From NCBI GenBank assembly GCA_947495915.1, contig CANMAW010000001.1, positions 1,054,001-1,118,000 of the forward strand: 64,000 bases of DNA, in the 5' to 3' direction. A program made the translations under genes and the position numbers. Shown here in pieces: positions 53,491-63,517 of the stretch. Below the pieces are notes generated by a model that was given only the letters and a program-made list of their open reading frames with translations, did not search any database and was not told the DNA's origin. Origin of the DNA: Maribacter algarum (ex Lu et al. 2025) (nom. illeg.). Lineage in GTDB: Bacteria > Bacteroidota > Bacteroidia > Flavobacteriales > Flavobacteriaceae. How positions within the stretch are numbered: position 1 is the first letter of the stretch; the number at the start of each line of letters is the position of its first letter.

Positions 53491-53515
53491 TAATTGCTTT
53501 TTTTGATAGCAATTA
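53491..53515 (+). promoter_or_regulatory. Hairpin upstream of the 41-codon frame and TonB receptor
   Basis: TAATTGCT pairs with AGCAATTA around a nine-base T-rich loop, and an outer CTTTAG/CTAAAG pair (53483-53488 and about 53526-53531) could extend it. It lies between the HYC_CC_PP stop and the small frame. It could be an attenuator or a processing site; no long T-run follows, so it is not a clear terminator. Confidence 0.35.
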
Positions 53516-53597
53516 GAGCATCTAGGCTAAAGAGTTTAGTGGTAAGCTAATTACTGCTTATCGCTATTATTAAATAATTGAAAATAAATTTAAATTC

Positions 53598-53723
53598 ATG
53601 AAACAAACATATAAAAAGTCCTTCAAGATTCTTGTAAGGCCATTACATTTGGAAGCCACAGGTTGTATCCTAAATAAGCATTCCATATTCTTTCAGCAAC
53701 GGTTAACACATCGATCATCATGA
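53598..53723 (+). CDS. Short frame (41 codons) overlapping the TonB receptor start
   Basis: ATG at 53598 and TGA at 53721-53723; the receptor ATG at 53720 overlaps the stop as ATGA. The peptide is basic (starts MKQTYKKSFKILVRP) with one Cys and several His, and has no signal peptide. ATGA overlap is typical of translational coupling, so this may be a regulatory upstream frame or a small gene. Codon use and lack of known relatives leave it uncertain; it could also be chance. Confidence 0.38.
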   Translation: MKQTYKKSFKILVRPLHLEATGCILNKHSIFFQQRLTHRSS

Positions 53724-55984
53724 GAAATTACTTTTTAATTTTTTTGCTGGCCCCATTGCTAGGTTTTTCTCAAGAAATCATAGAAGGTCAGGTTATTGAT
53801 GGTAGTACCGAAAACGAAGGTTTAGTTGGTGCTAATGTGTATTGGATGGATTCACAAATAGGAACTATAACTACTCATGAGGGTCGATTTACTATACCGG
53901 CATCTGAGACATTTAATAGATTGATAATTAGTTATGTAGGGTTTCAGTCAGACACGCTTTCTGTACAGGATTTGAAAGCTATTAAACATGTTTTGAGACC
54001 TAATAATGAACTCGATGAAGTGGTTGTTCAGCAAGAAAGGGAAGCTGTACAAAAAACATATTTCAGCGCTCAAAATGTAGTTAATATTAATAGCGCCGAA
54101 TTGTTAAAGGCGGCATGCTGTAACTTGTCAGAGAGTTTCGAAACTAACCCTGCTATTGATGTCAATTTCTCAGATGCTCTAACGGGAACAAAGCAAATTC
54201 AGATGCTTGGTTTAACTAGTCCTTATTTGTTAATTACCCAGGAAAATATACCCATGGTAAGGGGCGCTTCTCAAGCGTTCGGACTAACATTTACCCCTGG
54301 CACTTGGGTTGAAAGTATTCAAATAACCAAAGGCGCGGGTAGTGTTGTAAATGGGTATGAAAGCATTTCTGGTCAAATAAATGCCGAGTTGGTAAAACCT
54401 TTAACTGACAAGTCTTTGTTTGTAAACGGATATTTTAACAGAAATGGTAGAATGGAATTAAACACGCATCTTAATCATAAAATCAATGATAAATGGAGTA
54501 GTGGTTTGTACATTCATGGAAATGCTAGAACTCAAAAAGAGGATAACAATGATGATGGTTTTTTAGATGCGCCGTTAGCAAATCAGATTAATATTATGAA
54601 CCGTTGGCAATATCAAAATGCTGAAACTGGGTGGGTTAGTTTTTTGAATTTTAGATTTTTAAATGATGAAAAACAAGTAGGTCAAGTTGCTTTCGACCCT
54701 GATGATGCCAATGCCATTCGAGGCTTTGGAGATACAACTGCGTTCAACGGAAATGAGATTTGGGGCAGTGAAATAGCAACGCGAAGATTTGATGCCTCTT
54801 TGAAATTGGGTTATGTATTTCCAGAACTGCCTTATCAGAGTATGGGTTTTCAAACTTCGTATAGTACACATGATCAAGAGTCATATTTCGGAATTAGAAG
54901 ATATGATATCAATCATGAAAGTGTATATTCTAACCTGATTTTTAACTCCATCATTGGCGATACCCAAAATAAATTTAAAACCGGACTAACTTTTGCTTTT
55001 GATGGATATGAAGAATTAGTAAATACAACAGATTTCTCAAGAGACGATGCTTCTATAGGTGCTTTTTTTGAATATAGCTTTGAAGATTTAGAAAAGTTAA
55101 GTCTAACAGCTGGCTTGCGTGTAGATAGCCATAATAGATTAGGTACATTTGTTACTCCAAGATTTCATATGCGATATACTCCATGGGAACGAGGAAGTTT
55201 AAGGGCTTCGTTTGGACGAGGTAAACGAGCAGCAAATATTTTTGCCGAAAATCAACAATTGTTTGCAACAGCTCGACAAATTCAAATATTAGATGGTGAT
55301 GGTAGTGTTTATGGATTGGACCCTGAAGATGCCTGGAATTACGGAGTTAGTTTTCTTCAAGGGTTTACTTTTTTAAATAGACCCGGTAATCTTTCAGTTG
55401 ATTTTTATAAAACAAACTTTAAGAATCAAATTGTAGTAGATTGGGAAAACCCCAGAGCTATTTCATTTTATAATTTAGATGGAAACAGTGCTGCGAGTAG
55501 TTTTCAAATTGAAGTGAACCACCAAGTAATGCCTCGTCTCGAATTGCGAATGGCATATAAGTATTACGATGTACACACCGATTACAGATCAGGTAGTTTG
55601 CAGAAACCTTTAAACGCTCAAAATCGATTTTTTGCTAATTTAGGATATTCAACTACGGTTACTGAAAAAGGAGGTCAATGGAAGTTCGACTATACTATTC
55701 ATAATTTGGGGAAACAACGATTGCCAAATACTGAGGTTAATCCGCCTGAATTTCGTTTAGGAGAATACGCAAATGGTTACAGCTTAATGAATGCTCAAGT
55801 AACTAAGGTGTTTTCGGAGAAATTTGAAATCTACGTTGGAGGTGAAAATTTGAGTAATTACAGACAAAATTCTCCAGTTTTAGGAGCAAATGATCCGTTT
55901 GGTTCAAATTTTGATACTAGTATAGTATTTGCTCCCATTATGGGCCGAATGTATTATGCTGGATTTCGATATAAATTAAATTAA
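53720..55984 (+). CDS. TonB-dependent outer-membrane receptor, probable metal-related type
   Basis: A 754-residue receptor. Signal peptide ends near LGFSQ, then a carboxypeptidase-like regulatory domain (about 20-95, IEGQVIDG to FISYVGFQSDTL pattern), a plug domain (about 110-225) and a beta-barrel ending in FRYKLN. An unusual KAACCNLSESFETNP lies at the plug start near residue 132; I recall the CC here in a subgroup of Bacteroidota receptors. With HYC_CC_PP and heavy-metal-domain genes on both sides, a metal or metal-chelate substrate is inferred. Confidence 0.85.
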   Translation: MRNYFLIFLLAPLLGFSQEIIEGQVIDGSTENEGLVGANVYWMDSQIGTITTHEGRFTIPASETFNRLIISYVGFQSDTLSVQDLKAIKHVLRPNNELDEVVVQQEREAVQKTYFSAQNVVNINSAELLKAACCNLSESFETNPAIDVNFSDALTGTKQIQMLGLTSPYLLITQENIPMVRGASQAFGLTFTPGTWVESIQITKGAGSVVNGYESISGQINAELVKPLTDKSLFVNGYFNRNGRMELNTHLNHKINDKWSSGLYIHGNARTQKEDNNDDGFLDAPLANQINIMNRWQYQNAETGWVSFLNFRFLNDEKQVGQVAFDPDDANAIRGFGDTTAFNGNEIWGSEIATRRFDASLKLGYVFPELPYQSMGFQTSYSTHDQESYFGIRRYDINHESVYSNLIFNSIIGDTQNKFKTGLTFAFDGYEELVNTTDFSRDDASIGAFFEYSFEDLEKLSLTAGLRVDSHNRLGTFVTPRFHMRYTPWERGSLRASFGRGKRAANIFAENQQLFATARQIQILDGDGSVYGLDPEDAWNYGVSFLQGFTFLNRPGNLSVDFYKTNFKNQIVVDWENPRAISFYNLDGNSAASSFQIEVNHQVMPRLELRMAYKYYDVHTDYRSGSLQKPLNAQNRFFANLGYSTTVTEKGGQWKFDYTIHNLGKQRLPNTEVNPPEFRLGEYANGYSLMNAQVTKVFSEKFEIYVGGENLSNYRQNSPVLGANDPFGSNFDTSIVFAPIMGRMYYAGFRYKLN

Positions 55985-56009
55985 AAAATAACGCTTAACA
56001 TATAGAATC

Positions 56010-56366
56010 ATGAAAAATAAAATAATAGTATTGCTCTTCACTCTTTTTGCTACCATCACTTTTGCACAAGAAAAAAATAAAAAAATCACCATGGAAGTTG
56101 ATGGTAAGTGTGACATGTGTAAAGAACGTATTGAAAAAGCTGCTTTAGGAGTAAAAGGAGTTAAGTATGCCCTATGGGATATTCCTTCACATCAATTGTC
56201 TTTGATTATGGATGAGCGAAAAACAGATGTCATGATAGTAAAAACTGCCTTGGTAGAAGCTGGTCATGACACTAAAGAGTTAAAAGCTACAGAAGAGGCT
56301 TATACTGCTGTTCATCCTTGTTGTAAGTATCGAGAAGATAATACTGATGATAGTATTAAGCATTAA
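56010..56366 (+). CDS. Exported heavy-metal-associated (HMA) domain protein
   Basis: A 118-residue protein with a signal peptide ending near TFAQ. The HMA ferredoxin-like fold (about 25-95) has the metal site as CDMC in VDGKCDMCKERI, where C-x2-C is the usual Cu(I)/heavy-metal ligand pair. A second Cys pair HPCCKY sits near the C-terminus. It likely carries metal in the periplasm. It follows the TonB receptor by 25 bases and is probably in the same transcript. Confidence 0.85.
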   Translation: MKNKIIVLLFTLFATITFAQEKNKKITMEVDGKCDMCKERIEKAALGVKGVKYALWDIPSHQLSLIMDERKTDVMIVKTALVEAGHDTKELKATEEAYTAVHPCCKYREDNTDDSIKH

Positions 56367-56390
56367 ATTGTAAAACAAGTGAAATAGAAA

Positions 56391-56421
56391 AAGCCGCACT
56401 TGAATTTCAAGTGCGGCTTTC
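56391..56421. terminator. Bidirectional terminator between HMA and groL genes
   Basis: A 14-base perfect stem (AAGCCGCACTTGAA and its complement) with A-run before and T-run after. Serves the convergent HMA and groL transcripts. Confidence 0.88.
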
Positions 56422-56443
56422 TTATGAATAAAAAGCAAGTGTC

Positions 56444-58102
<1,659 letters not shown>

Positions 58103-58174
58103 TTAGCGTTTAACTTTTGGCTTTTAAGAATTAATTGAATAGACTAATAGTTCGAACTAATAGTACGTTTCGAT

Positions 58175-58453
58175 TTAAATAATTGCAAGTATATCGCTTT
58201 CACGCATCATTAAATAGTCGGTACCTTCAAGCTTTAACTCTGTGCCAGCATACTTTCCGTAAAGAACGGTATCACCAACTTTTACAGTTACTTGCTCATC
58301 TTTGGTTCCAGGACCAACGGCAACAACTTTTCCTTTTTGAGGTTTCTCTTTTGCGGTATCTGGAATGTATATACCAGATGCAGTTTTGGTCTCAGCAGCC
58401 ATAGGCTCAATAAGAACTCTATCTGCCAATGGTTTAATGCTAACTTTAGCCAT
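58175..58453 (-). CDS. groES: Co-chaperonin GroES
   Basis: Lid of the GroEL chamber. 92 residues, full length. Motifs: [12 protein letters not shown] at the start, the mobile-loop segment [27 protein letters not shown], and [13 protein letters not shown] near the end. First gene of groES-groL. An inverted repeat lies upstream between it and the secG terminator. Confidence 0.97.
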   Translation of the reverse strand: MAKVSIKPLADRVLIEPMAAETKTASGIYIPDTAKEKPQKGKVVAVGPGTKDEQVTVKVGDTVLYGKYAGTELKLEGTDYLMMRESDILAII

Positions 58454-58494
58454 AGTATTTTAGTTTTTATTTGATTTAATATTTCGTTTCTATT

Positions 58495-58526
58495 AGTCAG
58501 AAATTATGCCATTAGTTAGAAACTGA
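58495..58526 (-). promoter_or_regulatory. Inverted repeat upstream of groES-groL
   Basis: On the plus strand GTCAGAAAT and GAAACTGAC stand about 14 bases apart; GTCAG/CTGAC is a perfect five-base palindromic pair. It lies 42-73 bases before groES, so it could be an operator for heat-shock control. It could also be chance. Confidence 0.28.
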
Positions 58527-58539
58527 CATATTGTAAAAC

Positions 58540-58576
58540 AAAAAATGCCAGCTTGTCATTCAGGCTGGCATTTTTT
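58540..58576 (-). terminator. Terminator after secG
   Basis: AAAAAATGCCAGC and GCTGGCATTTTTT form a 13-base stem with an eleven-base loop. It ends the miaB-to-secG unit before groES. Confidence 0.86.
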
Positions 58577-58596
58577 ATATATATATTCTATGTGTT

Positions 58597-58968
58597 TTAT
58601 TCTGTACCGTCACTACTATCATTCGTGTCAGTTGCTGGAACTGGAAGTGCATCTGCCGGAGCTGCAGGAAGCGTATCATCTATTTGCTGTGTTCCGTCGC
58701 TATCCAGTAATTTCGAATCTGCATTTCCAAATCCTTTTAGTGCAACATTTGAAGCAAGTATTAAAACAACCAATAAGGTAGCTAAGGTCCAAGTGCTTTT
58801 GTCTAAAAAATCTCCTGTTTTTTTAACACCGCCAACTACTTGACTTCCACCGCCACCAAATGATGAAGATAACCCTCCACCCTTAGGATTTTGTACCATC
58901 ACGACCAATACCAATAATAGGCATACGATTACGATTAGAACTAAAAATATTAAAAACTGTGTAGTCAT
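58597..58968 (-). CDS. secG: Preprotein translocase subunit SecG
   Basis: Accessory channel subunit of SecYEG. 123 residues with two spans (about 4-24 and 61-76) joined by the signature QNPKGGGLSSSFGGGGSQ, as in SecG everywhere. The Thr/Asp/Ala-rich C-terminal tail (about 90-123) is longer than in E. coli. It starts two bases past the TPR gene stop. Confidence 0.93.
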   Translation of the reverse strand: MTTQFLIFLVLIVIVCLLLVLVVMVQNPKGGGLSSSFGGGGSQVVGGVKKTGDFLDKSTWTLATLLVVLILASNVALKGFGNADSKLLDSDGTQQIDDTLPAAPADALPVPATDTNDSSDGTE

Positions 58969-58970
58969 TA

Positions 58971-59894
58971 TTATGTATTTTCTTTTTGTATTTTCTGTAC
59001 CGCTTTAATTCGGTCTGCAAAGAAACCACTTTTTTCTGGATATTTCAAACTTAAAATACGGTACGACTGAATTGCCTTTTTATACTTTTTCTGTTCTAAA
59101 TAGACCTTGGCTAAAGTCTCTGTCATCAATTCTTTATCATCAAATTTAGAAGCTTGTTTTGTGTCTATTTTCAATGAGGTATTTTCATTCGGAATGATCT
59201 TCGGACTCTCAGCGATAAACTTATCAATCAGGTCAAACTTTTTCTGCTTTAGAACTTCATTTTCTAATTTAAAATCTGAATTTTCTTTCGCAGTTTTTGA
59301 TGCTTCATCAATGGGTTCTCGTTCAACGGTTTTCTTAGAGGTTAGTTGTAACCATTGTGCAAAAGAATATTTTTCTTGTTTTGTGAAATCTAAAGGTTGG
59401 CCAATTTCTAATGACTTTTCTGCCGCTTCTTTCGCCTTTTGTATGGCAACATCAATTTCTGGATCTTTCGATTTAAACAACTGTGGATCTAAAATTTGCT
59501 CTGCGTCATCTTCATTTTGCGGCAAAGGCTGATCTGCCGAATGTACAATTATGCTATTCTTGTTTTCTTCTGATGAAATTTCTTCTGAAACAATCTCAGT
59601 ATCGATTAAGGCAGTGGTTTTACCTGAAATGGTATCAGCAATCGAATTTTGCAAAAACTCTTTTGAAGTAATGAAATCAAAAAGAATATCTCTATCAGTG
59701 GTGTAGGCAGCTGCAATTTTTAATGCGTTGTTATACTTATAGCTATTTTGATTTTTTAGTCCTTTTAAATGTATAGCTCTTGCTGCTTGAAAATATGGAA
59801 ATTCAGCAAGTACATCTTCTAAATGTTGGGTTTGTTTTGCTGAAACAACTTCACTAGGGTTTTGTAATAGATATGTAAAATCTTGAACATTCAT
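58971..59894 (-). CDS. TPR-like protein of the lptE-secG operon
   Basis: A 307-residue, highly charged protein without signal peptide. The N-terminal part (about 1-95) has a helical motif (LAEFPYFQAARAIHLKGLK) and a hydrophilic, Glu/Lys-rich middle. A single TPR pair lies near 265-305 (MTETLAKVYLEQKKYKKAIQSY). Similar proteins lie between lptE and secG in flavobacteria; function unknown. It lies four bases from lptE and two from secG, so it is firmly in the operon. Confidence 0.75.
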   Translation of the reverse strand: MNVQDFTYLLQNPSEVVSAKQTQHLEDVLAEFPYFQAARAIHLKGLKNQNSYKYNNALKIAAAYTTDRDILFDFITSKEFLQNSIADTISGKTTALIDTEIVSEEISSEENKNSIIVHSADQPLPQNEDDAEQILDPQLFKSKDPEIDVAIQKAKEAAEKSLEIGQPLDFTKQEKYSFAQWLQLTSKKTVEREPIDEASKTAKENSDFKLENEVLKQKKFDLIDKFIAESPKIIPNENTSLKIDTKQASKFDDKELMTETLAKVYLEQKKYKKAIQSYRILSLKYPEKSGFFADRIKAVQKIQKENT

Positions 59895-59898
59895 AAAC

Positions 59899-60444
59899 TT
59901 ACCAATCTGCTAAAGATGCATTAAAAATATCTTGGGTGATACGTTCAAAAATAATTTCGTGTGCCTCTGATTTAACAGCAGATAATTGTGAAGTGGCGTC
60001 ATAGTCATAGAAAAAAGAGAAACGTTGTTCAAAGTCACTTGACCCGTCTTCAATAGTATTATTGGTAAACCGCACTTGTACGGCCACCGATAATCTGTTT
60101 TGTGCTGCCGTCTGTTGTGCTGTAGCACTCATCGGAGAAATTCTATATTCCACAATTTCTCCTTCATATACTAAATCACCACTTGACCCTACCAAGCCTA
60201 AGCTAGACTGATTTAAAATTCGATCTTGCAATGCTAAAGTGAAATCTCTATCCATGCCAGGTTCAAAAATGGACCCCGGACTTTGAGTAGCGAAGTTTTG
60301 AAAATAATTAACCTGAAAATTTTTTGCCAACCCAGGATTGCCTCCAGTGAAATTATAAATTCCGCATGATGCTAGCGACAAGCTGCAAATGAATAATAAA
60401 ATGATTTTTTTCAAATTAATCACAATAGTATGTTTGATATTCAA
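59899..60444 (-). CDS. lptE: LPS-assembly lipoprotein LptE-family
   Basis: Plugs the LptD barrel that inserts lipopolysaccharide into the outer membrane. 181 residues with a lipoprotein signal (SLSLASCGIYNFTGG). The family pattern (C-G-I-Y-x-F-x-G after the lipid Cys and a late VQVRFTN, RFSFFYDY) fits Bacteroidota LptE. It follows the sigma-54 activator gene by 81 bases. Assignment is from pattern since LptE is weakly conserved. Confidence 0.83.
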   Translation of the reverse strand: MNIKHTIVINLKKIILLFICSLSLASCGIYNFTGGNPGLAKNFQVNYFQNFATQSPGSIFEPGMDRDFTLALQDRILNQSSLGLVGSSGDLVYEGEIVEYRISPMSATAQQTAAQNRLSVAVQVRFTNNTIEDGSSDFEQRFSFFYDYDATSQLSAVKSEAHEIIFERITQDIFNASLADW

Positions 60445-60525
60445 AGAAAATAGAATTCATTATAACGTACAAGTAAATTGATTTAAGCTTAACATTTATA
60501 ATATTAAAATTAAACTCAATTGTTT

Positions 60526-61794
60526 CTAAAGGTCATATTGCTTTATTTTTCGATATAATGTACGTTCAGAAATACCAAGCTCGGTAGCTGCTGCTTTTCT
60601 TTTGCCTCTATTGCGTTCTAATGACTTTTTTATCAATTCAATTTCTTTCTCTTGTAAAGATAGGGTTTCCTCTTCTTGAATTTCTTCAGCAAAATGATAT
60701 TTATCTTCTTGAGGGCTGTGTTGCACTATAGGCTCTTCTTTAACTTCAGGAAGTTGAAGAACTTCTAACGAACTTGTTGGCTCATCATCAACTTCCTCGC
60801 TGTTTGAGCCATAAATTTTTCGAATTAGGTTTTCGTTTTCTTCTTGAACTTTTTCGGTATCATTGTTTTTTAATAATTCAAGAGTTAGTTTTTTAAGATC
60901 GTTTAAATCACCTTTCATATCGAAAAGTACCTTATAAAGAATCTCTCTTTCGTTACTAAAATCACCTTCTTTTTTTGCACCACCAACCACTGCTGGTAAA
61001 TTCGTTGAGCTTGTGGTAGGTAAATATCCATTTAAGGTAAAACCGCTAATGCTGCGTTTTTCTTCTAAAACAGAAACTTGTTCTGCTATGTTTCTTAGCT
61101 GACGAATATTACCCGGCCATCTATATTTTAATAAAAGGTCAACCGCGTCATCATTTAAACGAATAGTTGGCATTTTATATTTTTGGCCAAAATCTGAAGC
61201 AAATTTTCGAAATAATAAGTGAATATCATCTTGTCGTTCTCGTAAAGGCGGAATGTTTATTTCAACAGTGCTTAAACGATAATATAAATCTTCTCTAAAT
61301 TTTTCTTTCTCAATTGCTTCAAACATTTTAATATTTGTTGCCGCAACAATACGAACATTGGTTTTTTGAACCTGTGAAGAGCCAACTTTTAAAAATTCAC
61401 CATTTTCTAAAACACGCAGTAACCTTACTTGAGTGGTTAGCGGTAGTTCGCCAACTTCATCTAAAAAAATAGTACCTCCGTCGGCTACTTCGAAATATCC
61501 GCTTCGGGTAGAAGTTGCACCAGTAAAGGCTCCTTTTTCATGACCGAAAAGTTCGCTATCAATAGTTCCTTCTGGTATCGCTCCACAATTGACTGCAATA
61601 TATTTAGCATGTTTTCTATGCGATAAAGAATGTATAATTTTGGGAATTGACTCCTTACCGACTCCACTTTCACCAGTTACTAAAACAGAAATATCGGTAG
61701 GCGCTACTTGTATTGCTTTTTCAATTGCACGATTTAGTTTTTGATCGTTACCTATGATTTCAAAACGTTGTTTTATTGATTGAATGCCTTCCAT
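60526..61794 (-). CDS. Sigma-54-dependent transcriptional activator without receiver domain
   Basis: A 422-residue bacterial enhancer-binding protein. The AAA+ domain starts almost at the N-terminus with Walker A GESGVGKE near residue 42, the sigma-54 loop GAFTGA near 86, Walker B IFLDEVGELP near 110 and R-finger-type RLSTVEINIPPLRERQDD. The linker (about 260-380) is acidic. A Fis-type HTH (RKAAATELGISERTLYRK) is at the C-terminus. No receiver, GAF or PAS domain is present, so control must come from elsewhere. It lies 21 bases from miaB and upstream of lptE. Confidence 0.9.
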   Translation of the reverse strand: MEGIQSIKQRFEIIGNDQKLNRAIEKAIQVAPTDISVLVTGESGVGKESIPKIIHSLSHRKHAKYIAVNCGAIPEGTIDSELFGHEKGAFTGATSTRSGYFEVADGGTIFLDEVGELPLTTQVRLLRVLENGEFLKVGSSQVQKTNVRIVAATNIKMFEAIEKEKFREDLYYRLSTVEINIPPLRERQDDIHLLFRKFASDFGQKYKMPTIRLNDDAVDLLLKYRWPGNIRQLRNIAEQVSVLEEKRSISGFTLNGYLPTTSSTNLPAVVGGAKKEGDFSNEREILYKVLFDMKGDLNDLKKLTLELLKNNDTEKVQEENENLIRKIYGSNSEEVDDEPTSSLEVLQLPEVKEEPIVQHSPQEDKYHFAEEIQEEETLSLQEKEIELIKKSLERNRGKRKAAATELGISERTLYRKIKQYDL

Positions 61795-61815
61795 TATTAA
61801 TTGAATTAATTCATT

Positions 61816-63258
61816 TTAAAGTATGCTGTAATCTAATGGTGTTCCTAACAATGTTGCAGAGGTGCAATCTTCAATTTTTACATCTACAAAATCACCAACT
61901 TGATATTTTTCCTTTGGAAATACAACTACCGTGTTTTGTGAGTTTCTACCCATCCAATGGGCATCAGATTTTTTAGAAGACCCTTCTATTAAAACTTGTT
62001 CTACATTACCTAAATGCTCTTCAGTTCTAAACATACAATGCTCACGTTGCAAAGCGATGATTTCGGCCAAACGCTTTTGTTTCACCTCCATCGGCACATC
62101 ATCTTCTAACTTTCTAGCAGCCATAGTGCCCGGTCGCTCAGAATAGAGATACATATAACCAAAGTCATATTTGACATATTCTAGCGCTGCTAAAGTTGCC
62201 TGGTGATCTTCGTCAGTTTCCGTTGGAAAACCTGAAATCATATCTTGTGAAATAGCACAATTAGGTAATATTTCACGAATATCATCAATGAGTTTGAAAT
62301 ATTCTTCAATGGAATGTAGTCGATTCATTTCCTTTAAAATACGATTACTACCACTTTGTACCGGTAAATGAATGTGGTTACAAATATTATCGTGCCTGGC
62401 CATGGTGCGAATCACATCTAATGTCATGTCTTGCGGATTTGAGGTTGAAAACCGAATTCGCATTTTAGGTTGAGCTTCAGCAACCATGCTCAAAAGATTA
62501 CTGAAACCAACAGCTGTTGCTTTTTGCATCGCTGTGGCTTTTTCGAAATCCTTTTTTAACCCGCCACCATACCAGAGGTAACTATCTACATTTTGCCCTA
62601 GTAAAGTAATTTCTTTAAATCCTTTTTTAGATAAATCATTGACTTCTTCTAAAATTGATTGCGGATTTCTACTTCTTTCTCTACCCCTAGTAAAAGGTAC
62701 TACACAAAAGGTACACATGTTATCACAACCTCTAGTTATAGAAACTAGCGCACTTACGCCATTTGATTGTAAACGAACAGGTGCAATGTCACCATAAGTT
62801 TCCTCTTTAGACAGAATTACATTTACAGCGTCTCGACCAGCGTCAACTTCCTTAATTAAATTCGGAAGATCTTTATATGCATCGGGCCCCACAACCATAT
62901 CAACAATCTTTTCTTCTTCAAGTAATTGGCTTTTCAAGCGTTCGGCCATGCAACCCAAAACACCAACCTTAAGCTGTGGTCTATTTTTTTTTATGGCATT
63001 AAATTTTTCCAACCGTTTACGTACAGTGAGTTCTGCCTTTTCACGTATAGAGCATGTATTTACCAAAACAAGATCTGCCTCCTCTAAATTTTGAGTGGTA
63101 TTAAAACCTTCATTGGCTAATATAGAAGCAACAATTTCACTATCAGAGAAATTCATGGCGCAGCCATAACTTTCTAAATAGAGCTTTCTTGAATTTTTGG
63201 ATTTATCCTCTAGGGTTACCGCAGTACCTTGAAGGTTTTCATCGATATTTTTTTCCAT
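61816..63258 (-). CDS. miaB: tRNA-2-methylthio-N6-dimethylallyladenosine synthase MiaB
   Basis: Radical-SAM enzyme that methylthiolates i6A37 in tRNA. 480 residues. The UPF0004 domain has three cluster Cys (YGCAMNFSDSE, NTCSIRE, LGCMAER). The radical-SAM C-x3-C-x2-C motif reads RGCDNMCTFCVVPFTRGRERSR, which is diagnostic of MiaB-type enzymes. A C-terminal TRAM domain covers about 415-478. Heads a unit through secG. Confidence 0.96.
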   Translation of the reverse strand: MEKNIDENLQGTAVTLEDKSKNSRKLYLESYGCAMNFSDSEIVASILANEGFNTTQNLEEADLVLVNTCSIREKAELTVRKRLEKFNAIKKNRPQLKVGVLGCMAERLKSQLLEEEKIVDMVVGPDAYKDLPNLIKEVDAGRDAVNVILSKEETYGDIAPVRLQSNGVSALVSITRGCDNMCTFCVVPFTRGRERSRNPQSILEEVNDLSKKGFKEITLLGQNVDSYLWYGGGLKKDFEKATAMQKATAVGFSNLLSMVAEAQPKMRIRFSTSNPQDMTLDVIRTMARHDNICNHIHLPVQSGSNRILKEMNRLHSIEEYFKLIDDIREILPNCAISQDMISGFPTETDEDHQATLAALEYVKYDFGYMYLYSERPGTMAARKLEDDVPMEVKQKRLAEIIALQREHCMFRTEEHLGNVEQVLIEGSSKKSDAHWMGRNSQNTVVVFPKEKYQVGDFVDVKIEDCTSATLLGTPLDYSIL

Positions 63259-63288
63259 CTAAAAATGTAGCTTGGTAATTGTGGATGG

Positions 63289-63321
63289 CAAAGATAGGGC
63301 TAAATACAAAATAGTGACAAA
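63289..63321 (-). promoter_or_regulatory. Candidate promoter of the miaB operon
   Basis: Minus-strand TTTG at 63321-63318, a 21-base spacer and TATCTTTG at 63296-63289, an exact consensus. Transcription would begin near 63282, about 24 bases before the miaB ATG. Confidence 0.55.
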
Positions 63322-63480
63322 TTGACAGTATTAAAAAATAACTAAATCTGGCGCAACGTTATCGAGAACATCACATCTATTAGTTGCAATAAATTATAAA
63401 ACAGGTGGTTTTATGAAATAGGACGCTATTGCAAATTCTACTGTTTATAATGTTTTTTTGTTTTTAATATTAACCCACAG

Positions 63481-63499
63481 CTGGTATTTATTTTACCAG
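63481..63499 (+). promoter_or_regulatory. Short inverted repeat before the right-edge lipoprotein
   Basis: CTGGTA and TACCAG flank seven bases, 19-37 bases before the ATG at 63518. It might be an operator or a stable 5' stem; no direct evidence. Confidence 0.3.
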
Positions 63500-63517
63500 A
63501 AACTAAAGTATAAACAA

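Noticed and set aside
59107-59532. 141-codon frame antisense to the TPR-like gene of the lptE-secG operon
   Set aside because: Fully inside a better supported gene, low-complexity composition and no domain.
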